A stretch of 64,000 nt of DNA from Mesorhabditis belari. Taxonomy: Eukaryota; Nematoda; Chromadorea; Rhabditida; Rhabditidae. Under the pieces are notes generated by a model. The model did not search any database, was not told the DNA's origin, and worked only from the letters and a program-made list of their open reading frames with translations. This document shows positions 12,241 through 23,745 of this stretch, piece after piece (the stretch's first letter is position 1; every line of letters begins with the position of its first letter). The stretch is taken from the NCBI GenBank assembly GCA_958450365.1, contig CAUEEP010000859.1, positions 124,001 to 188,000 of the forward strand, in the 5' to 3' direction. Both the position numbers and the translations under genes were made by a program.

Positions 12241-12849
12241 TAATCTACCTTTCGGAGTAAAACAAAAAGTATTCAGCAACCTTGTCTCTCAAATTAGGTC
12301 TAGTTTTTCTATTTCCTGATTCAAATAAACTTTCAAAGTTTAGCAGTTTTAGGAATTCATTTTCCCACATGTCACGCGGGTTTTTTGGGTTTTGGGAGAC
12401 ACCCAAATGAAGGCCAGGATTAGCAGAAAGGGAACGTGAGAGCGTGAGAGCAAAGTTTCGCCTTCTGAAAAATAAAGGCTCTAGGAGATGGGGAAAGGCT
12501 TAGTCATTGCAAAAGTTACCCTAAGTTACAAAAGTTACCCCAAAAGTTACCCTTTTTTTATCAAGTTTTCTTGTTTACAAGGTTTTTCACCCAAATGACC
12601 AAAAATCTTCGTAATAATAGGAAATAAGGATTAGGGTAGGTTAGGTAGTACAATAATTTTGCAACTTTTCAAAGAGCTTGATTGTAAGGTTACGGCAACT
12701 GTGACACATCTTACTATTAGAAAGTAGAATTACAGTGGCTACAGTAGTTTAAATACGGTAACATACAGGTAGAAGACAGGATTGCGGTAGTTTGGAAATG
12801 TTTCAAAGAGCAGGATTACGGTAACATCGAATAGCAATTACCGCAAAGT

Positions 12850-13060
12850 CAGTTTGATTTTTACAAAAAAGCAAAAAAATTTTGACCCCTGAGTGACTCG
12901 AACACCCAACCTTTCGATCTGGAGTCGAACGCGCTACCATTGCGCCAAGGAGCCATGTGGATGGGGGTCGTTTAGTTGGCTCTTATTTGAGTAGAACTGG
13001 ATCAGGGCTGGGTTTATTTTTATACAGTTTAATATTGAAAAGGAAATTACTGAAAACATT
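12850..13060. repeat. Segmental duplication carrying tRNA-Trp, copy 1
   Basis: About 200 bases around the tRNA, including the 3' flank TTAGTTGGCTCTTATTTGAG and the AGTTTGATTTTTACAAAAAA side, recur at 15678-15895 with few differences. Confidence 0.85.
12883..12954 (-). tRNA. tRNA-Trp (CCA)
   Basis: The cloverleaf folds by eye. The acceptor stem GGCTCCT pairs with AGGGGTC (G-U pairs included), discriminator A. The anticodon stem TTCGA/TCGAA holds loop CTCCAGA with anticodon CCA. The T-loop is TTCGAGT. Length 72, no intron. Identical to the copy at 15713. Confidence 0.93.
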
Positions 13061-14136
13061 CTGTCTCTAATAGTAAAAAGTTTCAAATTCTGTCACTTAA
13101 GGTAACTAAGCCGTAACTACTGTAAACCTAGTTAGTTTTGCACGTTTCAGAAAACGTTCTTTTGTTTTTTACTTTCCTCTTTTCAGACGAGATCGAGGTC
13201 AGAGCTCAATGACGGAAACGATGTCCCTCGGCCCTCCGAAGGACGGGAAAAAGGGGATTTTCCGATTATATAGACAAAAGGACAACAGAAAAGAGAAAAC
13301 GGGCACCCATTCGACTGGGAATCTTAATCTATGAAATGGGATGGAACGGAATCGAGTGGAATGGAATAGAAAGAGAGAAATCCACAAATGGATCTCTCGT
13401 TTTTTGTTCATTCATCACTTCAGGCTTCATTTTTTGAATTTCTGATGTTTTCAGGTTTCATTTTAAAACCCTTTTGAGCACGAAAACGAATTAAGTCATC
13501 ATTTTTTATGAAAAGAATTATTTTCTTTGGTTTTCAGTATTTTATCTGGATAACGACAGCATACCGGTTAAAAATTAGGCAACTGATAAACTAAATACAA
13601 TGTTTCTGAAGTAAAACTGAAGTTTCAAGGTGCCAAGAAAAATAATCAATGGGTTCATCAAGGGAGATTCTTGTTTCTGCAATTTTTTTCAAACTTTTCT
13701 CAACTCTCCTTTTCCTCATTTCCTCATTTAATCCTTTTTTAGCCAGTTTTCCCCAAAATTAACCCAGAAACTTCAAATTTTCAAGAATTTTGAGAATTTT
13801 TCTGAAAATTCTTTCAAAATTACCTTTTTGAACACTTTTTGACAACAAACTAACATTTATTTTATTTCTATTTTTGAATTTTTTTTGTTCTTTGACACTT
13901 GGATCTTGATCTCCTCAATTTGTGCTATATTTAAAACTGTGCCTAATAAACTTTTTAAATGTCCAATTACGCAAAATCTTTGGATTTTTTGAAGTTTTTG
14001 AAATTTGGATTTTAGGTGTTTTGCAGTGAAATTTAGTGAAATTTAGTGAAATTCAGTGGAACACACGGCTAATTGCAATGAAATTCGATATTCAGCGCTT
14101 TTCTTTTGAGATCTTAAAACTCTTAAGCATCTCTTA

Positions 14137-14292
14137 GGGGTAGGCTAATTTCAGCCATTTTATTTGCGCAGCTGGGTCACTCGCCATAACTTTCTTCTAA
14201 TCATAAAGATTGGCCCACTTGGAAGAAAGTTATGGCGAGTTGCACAAAAGACCCAGTTGTGCAAATAAAATGGCGAAAATTAGCCTACCCCA
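14137..14292. mobile_element. Palindromic MITE (family M1)
   Basis: Ends GGGGTAGGCTAATTT and AAATTAGCCTACCCC frame a near-perfect inverted repeat that includes CTCGCCATAACTTTCTTC and its complement. A second member lies at 60346-60542. Confidence 0.75.
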
Positions 14293-14714
14293 TCTTTTAC
14301 GGTTCTTATTTCGATTTTTGAACTTGCAATGGATAGAAATCTAAATCTATAAATTGACTAAAGACTTTGAGAGTAAAACGTCAATTTTCATCCACAAAAT
14401 CTTTTTAGATCGCCAAAAACTGTGACAATTTTCCACCATCCAAAATTTCCAAATAGGTGTAGACAAAATGAGATATTTGAGCATTGAAAAATCTCGTCTA
14501 AAGCCCCTCAATTAAAAATGTGTTCTTATTTTTGAAGGGATTAGACAATTTGGATCTCAAATTCCCTTTCTGCAATGTTGCATTGTCTGCAAGAAAAATG
14601 AAAGCAATTAGTTGAGCGTTGAATATCATTTCCTGATGATATCAGCTCATTTATCCTAAATTTAGCAATGGCCCAACCTGCAGAGTGCTTTTCAACACTT
14701 GACAAGCAATAGAA

Positions 14715-15126
14715 GCTTTTGTACTCAAAAACGTAAACGCAACCTTTCTGACAGACTCAGTTCTTCATTTTCTTGTGTCCAAGCTTTGAAATCCTGTGGA
14801 AAATGGAGAATTGAGTGCGCTAGAAAGGGTGCATTTGAACTTTAATGGCACAACGTACATCACAACATTGGTACATTTGCCACATAGTGAAAATTTGTCT
14901 CCCTTCTATTTCAAAAAATTACAACTTATGACAATTCTGGATTTTTAATGAATTTAGTCAGTGAATAAGTTTGAATGATTTTTATGTACTTTGTGTTTTT
15001 AAAAACGCAAACACACCCTTTCTGGACCACTTAATTCTTCATTTTCTTTAGGCTCTTTGATATTCTGTGGAAAAGGGAGAATTGAGTTCGCCAGAACGGA
15101 TGCGTTTACATTTGAGCGTACAAAGT
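14715..15126. repeat. Two diverged copies of a palindromic repeat (M2)
   Basis: Copies at about 14715-14856 and 14985-15126. Each starts AAAACGYAAACRCAMCCTTTC, is mirrored around a central GAAATCCTGTGGAAAA/GATATTCTGTGGAAAA segment, and ends with the complement of the start. Fragments of the same repeat are seen at 9930 and 16990. Confidence 0.55.
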
Positions 15127-15677
15127 ATCGAGAACGGGTTAACTAGAAGATTTAGTGTACCAGAAGCCAAAAGTTTTATAGTTATTCGTCCCAAATTTCT
15201 AATGATAATAACTAAATCAATGATTCAATAACAAATTTTATAAAAAAAAGTTATATCCTACTTTTCCCCAAAAAAGCAATTCGTTTACTTTTCGCATTTT
15301 TTTTTCAGAATTTTCAGAATTCTGTTCATGAGCTTAATTTCCCGTCTTTTCCCCAAAAATCCCCCAAAATTGAGTTTCGTCATTGAATCTTTCCCAGGAA
15401 AAAATTAGAGATTCTTCCAAAAATTTCGATTTTTAAATTTCATTCGAAGAATTGAAGGATTTCGTCCAGAAACCTTTCAAAATTTCAATTCTACTTAATT
15501 TTTTAGACTTTGTGTTTTGTTTTAATTCAGATTTCTTGTAAAACTTCAGATTCAAGCACTTTTCATGTCACCGAGCGACCGTTTACTGGTAAACTTTCAA
15601 ATTTGCGGCAATTTGATGGGCTTGTCCTTCAACACACTGCTTCTTTAGTCAGTTTTGTGACAGAATACTAAAATTAA

Positions 15678-15895
15678 AGTTAGTTTGATTTTTTTAAAAA
15701 AGCAAAAAATTTTGACCCCTGAGTGACTCGAACACCCAACCTTTCGATCTGGAGTCGAACGCGCTACCATTGCGCCAAGGAGCCATGTGAAAGGGGGTCG
15801 TTTAGTTGGCTCTTATTTGAGTAGAACTGGATCAGGGCTGGGTTTTTATTGCCTTTTTTATTGCTTTTTTTGAAAAGGAAATTACTGTAAACATT
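15678..15895. repeat. Segmental duplication carrying tRNA-Trp, copy 2
   Basis: Matches 12850-13060; see that entry for the shared flanks. The two copies diverge just past GAAAAGGAAATTACTG. Confidence 0.85.
15713..15784 (-). tRNA. tRNA-Trp (CCA), second copy
   Basis: The sequence is identical to the tRNA at 12883-12954 over all 72 bases, with the flanks only slightly diverged. Both are therefore potentially functional or recently duplicated. Confidence 0.93.
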
Positions 15896-16121
15896 CTGTC
15901 TTTTGCTTAATTACAGTATACTAAATTAAAGTAAAAAGAATTCTAGGTCTTTTAATTCCAGGGAAGGATTAAAAACTATTCAGTCAAGCAAAATTTTCTA
16001 CTACAGTAAGATAAGGCTCAGAATTTAAAGTTTTTTTCAAGAGCTTGTCTTTGATTTCAATATCAAATGAATAAAATATCAAAATCGACAATGTCTTCAG
16101 TGATCAGCACTGAATTTTCAG

Positions 16122-19100
16122 CATTATCCTGACAAGACGTCCAACGATGATTCGCTCCTATTCCATTGTTCTCTTTTGTAATACGATGAATGATTGGATT
16201 AACAATTCAGCTCAACTTTTTATTCAGAACAAGTAGGTTTTAAATGGTAAAGTGCCAAAGTAAAGATTAAAAACGGTACATATTTTTAGGCTAGATACAC
16301 CAAAATTTTCGATATGCTATATCCGATTTAGAGTCAACAATAGTTTTAGCAATTGATGCGTTGGTAACTCATATTTTGTCATGCTTTTGACAGTTTTTGA
16401 TGCGTATTTGCACTAAATCCTTTTTATACCAAAAACAAGAAGCAATGGCGGCACCGAAACCCTGTAAGTTTCGCTGAATTTCTTCACTTTAGCCGTAAGC
16501 CGTAGGCCATAAGCCGAATTTACCGTAAAAGTGTAGTAAGTTTTAGTTTTATTATTAATGTCCACAAATTTCATCAAAAACTGTCAAAAACATGACTTAC
16601 CAACGCACCAATTGTTAAGACTATTGTTGAGGCTAAATCGGATATGGCATATAGCCCAGCTTTCGACTTTAGCAATATAAGACTGAGAACTTTGTTCGGC
16701 TAAGAGAAATCTTACGTACGAATCGTTTGTTTTATTTAGAATCGTCCCCTGCGGCCTCGGATTGGCCTATGTGAGCTTTGGTCCATGCAAGAATTTCGGA
16801 CCAAGGACATGCTTTTTCGGGTACACAATTCTGATGGGCACTTTTAGTTACGGGTTCTACTTGCTGGTAGCGGCTTTTGGATACAGGTTTGAATGGGAAA
16901 AATTTGGCACTAAATTCTCTAAAATTTAATTTAATGATCCAAAAAAATTGAATGCTTGCTATGCACTAGATTTGTATTCTTATACTTTGTATCGACGTAA
17001 AGTGTAAACAATCCCTTTCTGGCACACTCAAATCTTCATTCTCTAATTGAAAGTGTTACACTATTATACTCAACTGTTATGTAGCACTGTAGTTGTGCTA
17101 CTGAACTACCGTAAAAGCTATAGCACTGTAGTTAAATAGTAGGGTAGCATACTTGGCTGCATCACCTTAGTACTGTAATTTATCTACTGTAATTACTGAC
17201 TATAGTACTTTTCACTTAGGCAGTACTTAGCTCAACTAGTGTAGCTTCCACGGTGGTACAGTAGCCAATAACCCATATTGGCACTAATGTGTTACAGTAT
17301 GCTCTGAATTCCTGTAGTAGTACAGTATGCTCAGTTATACTGTACCTTCTAATACAGTATTATAGTACAACTGTATACTGTAGTCGATAAAATTTGAAAC
17401 CCGTATATTTTGCTTTAAACAAATTGCAACTTGTTCAGAAAATACGTGCTCTTTCGAAAACCACCAAAAATCAAGACAACTTGGACGATTTGCGGGTGCT
17501 GCCTGATCCCAACAATTATCCAAATTGTGAGTTTGAACTTGGCAAAAGGTTGCAACAAAGATAACAATAAAAGCATGAAATCTTTAGACTACAGCCTTGT
17601 TTTCTCTTGACAATGAGAAAGAAGTGAGGGAAATGGTGCAAAGACAAGAACCACATTCTGATTACTCTAAACAAGCTGTGACTGGTTGGATGTGTTGAGA
17701 ATTTTAAAAAAATCTATAATTAAGGTCATTTAAATATTTTCTCTTCATTGATTCTTTTGAAAATTGTTCACATCGTTTGCATGGTCGTACCGATGTATTT
17801 GACGATTTTGGTGATCAGGTAGGGGATTTATTGTAAGATCAGTATGATGGTGGGATTATTATTGTTTATTGTTTATTTATTAGGTTGGTGCATAAGTCTT
17901 TTCGTTTTTTTCGTACTGCTGTTAAAAAGTAACAAATTCACCAATTAATCTATAGTTTGCTCTATAAAAAAAGTGTTTTTTGTTCAATTTGCATCTTTTT
18001 AAATCAATTTCGGTTGACTTTCAAGCAAATTCGAGAGTGAAAAACGCCTTTTTCGTAAAAATCTATAAAAAACTCTACGGAAAAATTGGCTGAATGAATT
18101 TCTCTGAAATTTTGGCGAAATATCAAACTTTTTTTTCTCTATCTTTTATCTATTGACACGAAGATAGGTTTTCTTTAGCTAAGGTGTCTAAACCGCATCA
18201 TCGAGTTAGCCCTTTTTGACTACCCGACTTCATACTCTCAAGAAAATCCAGGCATAAAATATTTTTAAACCCGTTTTAATGTTATTTTGCAGAAAAATAA
18301 TTGGTTTTTCTAATGAAATCAACCGTAGTTTAATTGGTGCATTTGTTGGCTTGAAACGGCAGACGAAAAGGAACGAAAAGACTTATGCATCAACCTAATA
18401 TTTTATCCGATGAGTTGAGTAGCAGACATTTTTCAAGTGTACTTTGCCCTCAAAAAGTGAAACACCCGATAATGCGATCACCATGAGGTCTGTTACTGGT
18501 GTCTTTTTTTTCACAACTTATATATCATGCAAGCAAACTCGCGTTTGCGTGGAAAAAAGTCACAAGTGCCTGAGATCTTAACTAATCGACAGAGTATTTT
18601 ACATTGAATCCAAATAGCACTTTGCTTGTTCAATTGATGAAATTTCGTGTGCAAGCATTAGAAAGAAAATCAAAGCTTCGAGGCCGGATATATAGGGTGC
18701 AGCAAGATTATTCCAAACGCCTCAGGGCATCAATGTTAGTTCCAACAACTATCTTGAAATACTTAAGAAAGATCTTCTTCCGTGGGCCAAAAATCACTTT
18801 GGCGACAGGATTTGGTGTTTTATGCAGGATGATGTTTATGATCACAAGGCTCGACTGGTTCATGACAGCATTTTCCTGGTTTGGCCACCTTTAGTGGCCA
18901 TCCTCAAGTCTTAATTCGATGGATTTCAGTCTTCTTCTTTATCGGTTTCTATTCTTAAAAAATATTGGTTATTTTTAAAAATAAAAATAATAATCCTGCC
19001 GCACCATTTATTGAAATTTTCATTCAGCTTCGAAAGATTCAGCGTAAATTTCAATGGTTTAGGTCTAATTCAATTTGCCGATTCAACTTTTCTTGAGAGC

Positions 19101-22100
19101 AGATTGTGCTTGAAAAGAAAATCTAGAACATTCAGGTCCTGAATGTCCCTGAGTGCACCTGAAAGGGTTGCTGCTAAACTAGGCACATGGTAGATTGTTG
19201 ACAAGGATTAATAAATTCAGATACCAAACTCTTCAAAAGATCAAAACCTCATTCACAATGTCATCGACAACAAAGAGACTTCATGGACAATTTATCAAAG
19301 TTTGTTTTAGAGAAAGAGCCAAGAAATCTTTATTTAGGCACTCACCATTCAATCGTTTCTTCCACTTTTTGGTGCTTTCGCTGTTCTCTGTTATATTCCA
19401 CAACAATTGGGTTGGTAATTAGTTGGATGGAAATCAGTTTGAAAATCCAGTTCATTGCAACATCGATGTTCAGTTTTACCATGAACCTGGGCTCCATTTG
19501 AGCTTGGGCTCAAAAATGCATTCGGTTTGGCGATTTCACTTATATATGTTGTATCCGATTTGGATTTTTATCCGATTTGGATTGAACTCACCGCGGATAT
19601 CCGATTTGGATTGAACTCACCGCGGATATCCGATTTGGATTGAACTCACCGCGGATATCCGATTTGGATTTCAATCCAAATCGGATATCTGATTTGGATT
19701 GAAACATTATTTCACAGTAGGGTGTCATGTTTTTAAAAGGTTTTTAATCATTTTCTAGAATATTTATAGAGGTTTAACTCAGGCAACCTAGAACAGTCCG
19801 TTAGCACCACCTTTGCCCAAAAAAGTAGTTCATTTATGCCTTTTGACATGCTTCTGAATTTTTTTTATGTCTTTATGCTGTTTACCCTATTTTACGTTGT
19901 TGTTTTACAGATGGAGTCACGCTTCTATGAGAAATTCAACAGTTTATTGGAGCGAAAAAAGACGAGCCAAATTCCGACAGCCAAAATCTACAAGCTAATG
20001 GTTGATAAAATTAAAAATTTTAACGATTCAACACTGGAGACTTCAAAAATGAACTATCATGAAACCAACTTGCTGAAGCGATACACTCTTTCAGTCGAAA
20101 ACACGAAAGTCACGAAAACACGAAGACGAACGACGGAAAGCCGGTAGCGAACCAGAAAGGCAACGATTAATTCAACAAGAACTCTTCAACATTCTTCACA
20201 AAACGCATGTTAAACTTGGATATGCGTGATCCGTGATGAGGGATATGCGTGATCTCCTCTGCAATTCCAGATGCCATCACAGTGTTAGTTGCAAGAACAA
20301 ATAGTTGTTTTTTCCATGTTTTTCTTTGCATTTTCACAATTACATTTTGTTTAGTTACATTGTTTTTACCGTTTAAAGTGTAGTTTCACCAATTTGCTTA
20401 CTTAACCAGTTATTTTATTGTTTATGATTATTTTCATTTACGATAAAGTTGCCGCTAATTAAATAAAGGGCTTTGAATTGAATTCAACCTAAAATACAGG
20501 AAAACCTTTGGCAGGTGGGCAAAGGTGGTGCTAACGGACTGTTCTAGGTTGCCTGAGTTAAACCTCTATAAATATTCTAGAAAATGATTACAAACCTTTT
20601 AAAAACGTGACACCCTACTGTGAAATAATGTTTCAATCCAAATCAGATATCCGATTTGGATTGAAATCCAAATCGGATATCCGCGGTGAGTTCAATCCAA
20701 ATCGGATACAACATATATATATGCTTTATTTAATGGGCGAATAGAAGCGAATCAACAATAAATCTCAGTTGGATTTATTGGTACTTTTCTATTAGGGGAA
20801 CTCAATTTTCAAACTTGCATAGGTGGATTTACATTTGGAGTTCACGTTCACATGTGCTAGAGTTAATTTGCATAAAACACAGAATAGAAAACTTACAAGG
20901 AACGATCAACTTGATCAGATGCAATTTTCCGTTATCAATTCGTTGGAAAAACACCGATCTAATTTTATCAACTCCAGGTTGGATCGATCTCCCGTGGGCG
21001 AATCACATGATTTTGGCGACAGCTAGCCCAATACCGATTTTCAATCCAATCGCCACCGTCTACTGTGTGGGGACATATCGAAGAGCCGCCCGGAAAATTT
21101 TACGCTTCAAAAAGCAGCACTTTCACAGCTCCGAGGGGAAACCAATTGGGTAAGTCATTTTCTAAGCTTTGTACCATAGCATACATTTAAGTGGTCAAAA
21201 ATCTACCAATCTAATTCAATCCCAATGTACCTTAGAACCGTTTCGTATCACAGCGTCGGTGAAAGCTTAACGATATGACGTTTTTTCTGCAATTTTTTTG
21301 ATATTTCATGTTTATATTTGATATAACGACACAAAAAATAGTTCTCATTTCATAGAACTTCGTTCATATTGCTTTGACTGGTTGGCTAAGTTCAATACAA
21401 AGTAGTGACACTAAAAAAACGATTTAGATCCAGTTAATCTAATCAGCTCTGGATGTGAACAATAAGAAGAACAAAGTTCAATATGTTGGTGAGTACTTTC
21501 AACACATTGGATACCTTAAGGCTCGATATCAAAGTCGCGTAGTCGTCAACTGTTTTACCAATAACTTGGTGAGGATTCAAAGATAAACTAAATTATTATA
21601 ATCATTCGATAGCACTGAATCTTCAAGATAATTAAACCAAATTGAAGAGAAAAAGGCGAAACCGAATTTGATTTTTGTCCTAGAGGCAGTGCCAGAAGCC
21701 GCGCGATTGGGTTTTGCTTGCGATATATGTTTATCGATGCAAAAAATATGCTGAACACGAAACTGAAAGAATTTTTCAAATGAGTCTAATAGATTTTTTT
21801 AAATTGCAAAAACTGAAAAAATCAGCATTTTTACATTAAAAACTAAAAATTACCTCCTTTTAAGGGGCTAATTCTCAGTGCTGATGGGATATCACAAAAT
21901 TCTAGCCGATGTGCACGGCCCTGGATGTGGGGTTGCACTTGGGTAATTAAACCGAATGAAATATCCAAAAAAGGGTAGTTTTCTTTAAAAACTAATAACG
22001 GATTCGAATTCCGCATCGTGAAAAACCCTTGATTGCAAATTTTCAGCCCAATTTCAACCCAATGAATGGCTCCAATCAATTCATCGACCCCGAAAGCCCC

Positions 22101-22526
22101 CAGGTACAAATTTACAGATCAATATCTTCTTTCTATATTATTTACAAACCAAAAAACTCCGAATGAGCCGTTTTTGTCGTTTTCCGGGTTATTATGCCCT
22201 AGTCTCTCGAAAAAATTCCTGGTCCAAATTTGGCTATATTTTTGCTACAAATTATAATTGGGGCGAAGCGCCCTTACAGCAAACACCCCAAGCCCTAGAA
22301 TGCTACAAAATAAGGAAAAAAATTGAACTAGTCAATTCCATGAAAATCAAAATCTAGCTGTGCAAAAAGATCGGCTGCCTGTCTCTTGCTTTTTTCGGGA
22401 CTGGATAGTTCAATCAATAAATTCAAAAGTCATTTCAGGCATGGACCTTCCACCATTTGGACCATTGCACAGAACTTCGATCAAGGCTCGGAAAAATCTG
22501 AAATCAAAAATTCAATAAATTTTTAA
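16122..22526 (+). CDS. SRD-like serpentine chemoreceptor (GPCR), 5' exon(s) not found
   Basis: Exons: 16122-16232 (TM2, RPTMIRSYSIVLFCNTMNDW), 16740-16886 (TM3; GPCKNFGPRTCFFGY), 17439-17526 (KYVLFRKPPK and TM4), 17588-17691 (loop), about 17735-17818 (TM5, IVHIVCMVVPMYLTILVI), 19221-19299 (third inner loop, MSSTTKRLHGQFIK), 19338-19414 (TM6, ALTIQSFLPLFGAFAVLCYI), 20796-21149 (TM7, ILATASPIPIFNPIATVYCV, YRR) and 22439-22526 (tail). Motif order fits C. elegans SRD/STR receptors, which sense odorants in ciliated neurons. Most joints agree in phase. The loop/TM5 joint is unresolved, the first ~90 residues of the 20796 exon look unusual, and a TM1 exon is missing, so this may be a decaying gene. 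An alternative tail exon is 22046-22102. A mariner MITE, a Tc1 relic and a foldback element occupy its introns. Confidence 0.72.
17881..18400. mobile_element. Mariner MITE in chemoreceptor intron
   Basis: Inverted ends of about 27 bases: TAGGTTGGTGCATAAGTCTT at 17881 and its mirror AAGACTTATGCATCAACCTA near 18379-18398. The TTAGGTTGGTGC start is the classic irritans/Hsmar1-type mariner terminus (family knowledge). The 520-bp interior lacks a transposase. Confidence 0.85.
18604..18905 (+). pseudogene. Tc1/mariner transposase fragment
   Basis: Around 18730-18880 one frame reads YLEILKKDLLPWAKNHFGDR then IWCFMQDDVYDHKARL. This matches the second catalytic block of Tc1-type transposases (LPWA..HF....W.FQQDNAPSH), with Asn and Pro replaced and frames shifted. 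It lies in an intron of the chemoreceptor gene. Confidence 0.6.
19541..20720. mobile_element. Foldback transposon with tandem-repeat arms
   Basis: Left arm 19541-19821 and right arm 20512-20720 are inverted copies, both ending in CATATATATGTTGTATCCG. The inner arm includes GGTGGTGCTAACGGACTG and its complement. The left arm carries about four tandem units of GATTTGGATTGAACTCACCG plus GATATCC, the right arm fewer. The interior holds a frame of 103 codons (19836-20147). Confidence 0.8.
19836..20147 (+). CDS. Small frame inside foldback element, function unknown
   Basis: One uninterrupted frame of 103 codons. It begins with a hydrophobic stretch (LLNFFYVFMLFTLFYVVVLQ), and an intron acceptor-like TTTTACAG lies at the end of that stretch, so the real start could be MESRFYEKFNSLLERKKTSQ. 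The rest is charged and helical (TAKIYKLMVDKIKNF). It may be the remains of an element-encoded protein. I do not recognise it. Confidence 0.35.
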   Translation: MPFDMLLNFFYVFMLFTLFYVVVLQMESRFYEKFNSLLERKKTSQIPTAKIYKLMVDKIKNFNDSTLETSKMNYHETNLLKRYTLSVENTKVTKTRRRTTESR

Positions 22527-22828
22527 TGAGATAAATCTTGAAACATTCAGTGACTCATAAAAATATTTAGAGATACTTTTGGGATAGACAAAGATAAGGA
22601 TCATCGAGAATTGAGAAAAACGATTGACAAATGGGAAATAAAATTGATAGATCCCCGCGTGGAGATGGGGAGAAATTTGCCATTTGGGAAATCTCACAAT
22701 TTTTTTATTTACATCAAAATTTCGGGTTTTTCAACGAGATGATTTTGATATTTTTATGCTTTTCGGTGAGTTTTGTTCAAGCTGACTTTTAGAGAAGGAT
22801 CACCCCCCTCCCTCACCGGGGAGTGCTT

Positions 22829-22867
22829 GGGGGATTTGGGGGCTGTATAGCCCCCCAAGTGCTGCAG
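22829..22867. repeat. GC-rich hairpin
   Basis: AGTGCTTGGGGG pairs with CCCCCCAAGTGCT across a short loop in an otherwise AT-rich stretch. It could be a MITE core, a Helitron-type hairpin or a structured RNA; no CTRR terminus follows directly. Confidence 0.4.
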
Positions 22868-23139
22868 TTTTTTACTTTGATTTTTCATAGATGCTAGCTT
22901 TTTGATTTCTAAGAGTTTTCTGAGCTTTCTGAGCTTTCTAAGCTTCTCTATTCTCTATGACTCTGAATCCTATGGCTTTCATTGTTACATTCTATGGAAG
23001 TAAAAGAGTTCTTTTTTTGTTAAATCAGCTGCAAGTGCCAGATCCATAGATCTTTTGTCAGTACAGATAAATCAGATACAAACGGGTTTGACCCAGAGTT
23101 TTTTTTTCGTTCCAGCGGGGATTTATTCAGCCCAGGCTA

Positions 23140-23566
23140 TAAGCCAGAAATTGGCTTGTAGACATGGGTACTACAAGCAAGCCTAAATTACAAACGCTTC
23201 TAACTTGCGTGAAATCTGCCGGATCGACATGATCTATAGCTTAAAAAATAGAGAATCTCAAGAGCTTTTGAAGACCAAAGCACACCCAAAAAATATCAAC
23301 GCTAAAGAAAGTTTGTAGCCTGACCCGACCGCTTCGACGCACGAGTACGATCCGTTTCGAGTCAGGACTACAAATAACTGTAATTATCTTTAGCGTTGAT
23401 ATTATTTGGTGTACTTTGGTCCATCAAAAGCTTTTGAGAATCTCTATTTTTTGAGCTATAGGCCATGTCAATCCGGTAGATTTGACGCAAGTTAGAAACG
23501 TTTGTAGTGTGACAGTTTGTTATTTGTGAAGTTTGTAGTGTCCATGTCTACTGGCTTGACTTTTGA
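23140..23566. mobile_element. Palindromic MITE
   Basis: Arms mirror each other. GTAGACATGG on the left pairs with CCATGTCTAC on the right. Internal blocks AACTTGCGTGAAATCTGCCG / AGATTTGACGCAAGTT and TATCAACGCTAAAGA / TCTTTAGCGTTGATA follow in order. There is no coding frame. Confidence 0.7.
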
Positions 23567-23745
23567 CCTGCCTGATACGAACCTGGGCACCGGAAGCCTC
23601 GCCGGTCTTGCTTGCAGATCTTAGGTTTCGGTTAGAACGTATCTGATCATATCTGATAGTTTTAAGTACCAGATTAAAGCGTATTGCCCATTGAAATTAA
23701 AAGATCTTTTGATTAGTATTAGGCTAAACCCTAATTGTCTTTCAG

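Larger units (their letters stand above)
10839..12297 (+). pseudogene. Host gene exons split by a mariner insertion; product unrecognised
   Basis: Exon 1 (10839-10905) begins MSQLSHSSTNSQGSGLNN, 8 bases behind ATTTAG, which could be a trans-splice acceptor. Exon 2 starts at 10938 (EQYGFQLNSERAQN), is interrupted after 10983 by a mariner, and resumes at 12241. If the element and one TA copy are removed in silico, the frame continues through YNLPFGVKQKVFSNLVSQI to a donor at 12298 (phase 2) without a stop. The protein family is not recognised. Further exons were not found with confidence (a candidate begins near 12345). With the insertion the mRNA would read into the element and stop, so the gene is probably dead unless the element is spliced out. 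Confidence 0.6.
12299..16121. other. Intergenic stretch with tRNAs and repeats only
   Basis: Apart from the two tRNA-Trp copies, MITE M1 and repeats M2, this AT-rich stretch shows no credible exon. Short frames (such as 13199-13411) have no splice context and read as low-complexity sequence. Many TACTGTA/TACGGTA-like runs occur near 12650-12850. Confidence 0.6.

Noticed and set aside
13199..13411. Minus-strand 70-codon frame
   Set aside because: Low-complexity sequence (GGAATGGAA repeats) without homology or splice sites.
22046..22102. Exon PNFNPMNGSNQFIDPESPQ of the chemoreceptor
   Set aside because: Good splice sites and a coding look, but its frame does not join the 21149 donor; kept only as an alternative tail.
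22205..22300. Helitron 3' end
   Set aside because: GGGGCGAAGCGCCC hairpin and a CTAG some 22 bases later are suggestive, but the spacing and following base do not fit and no 5' TC end was found.
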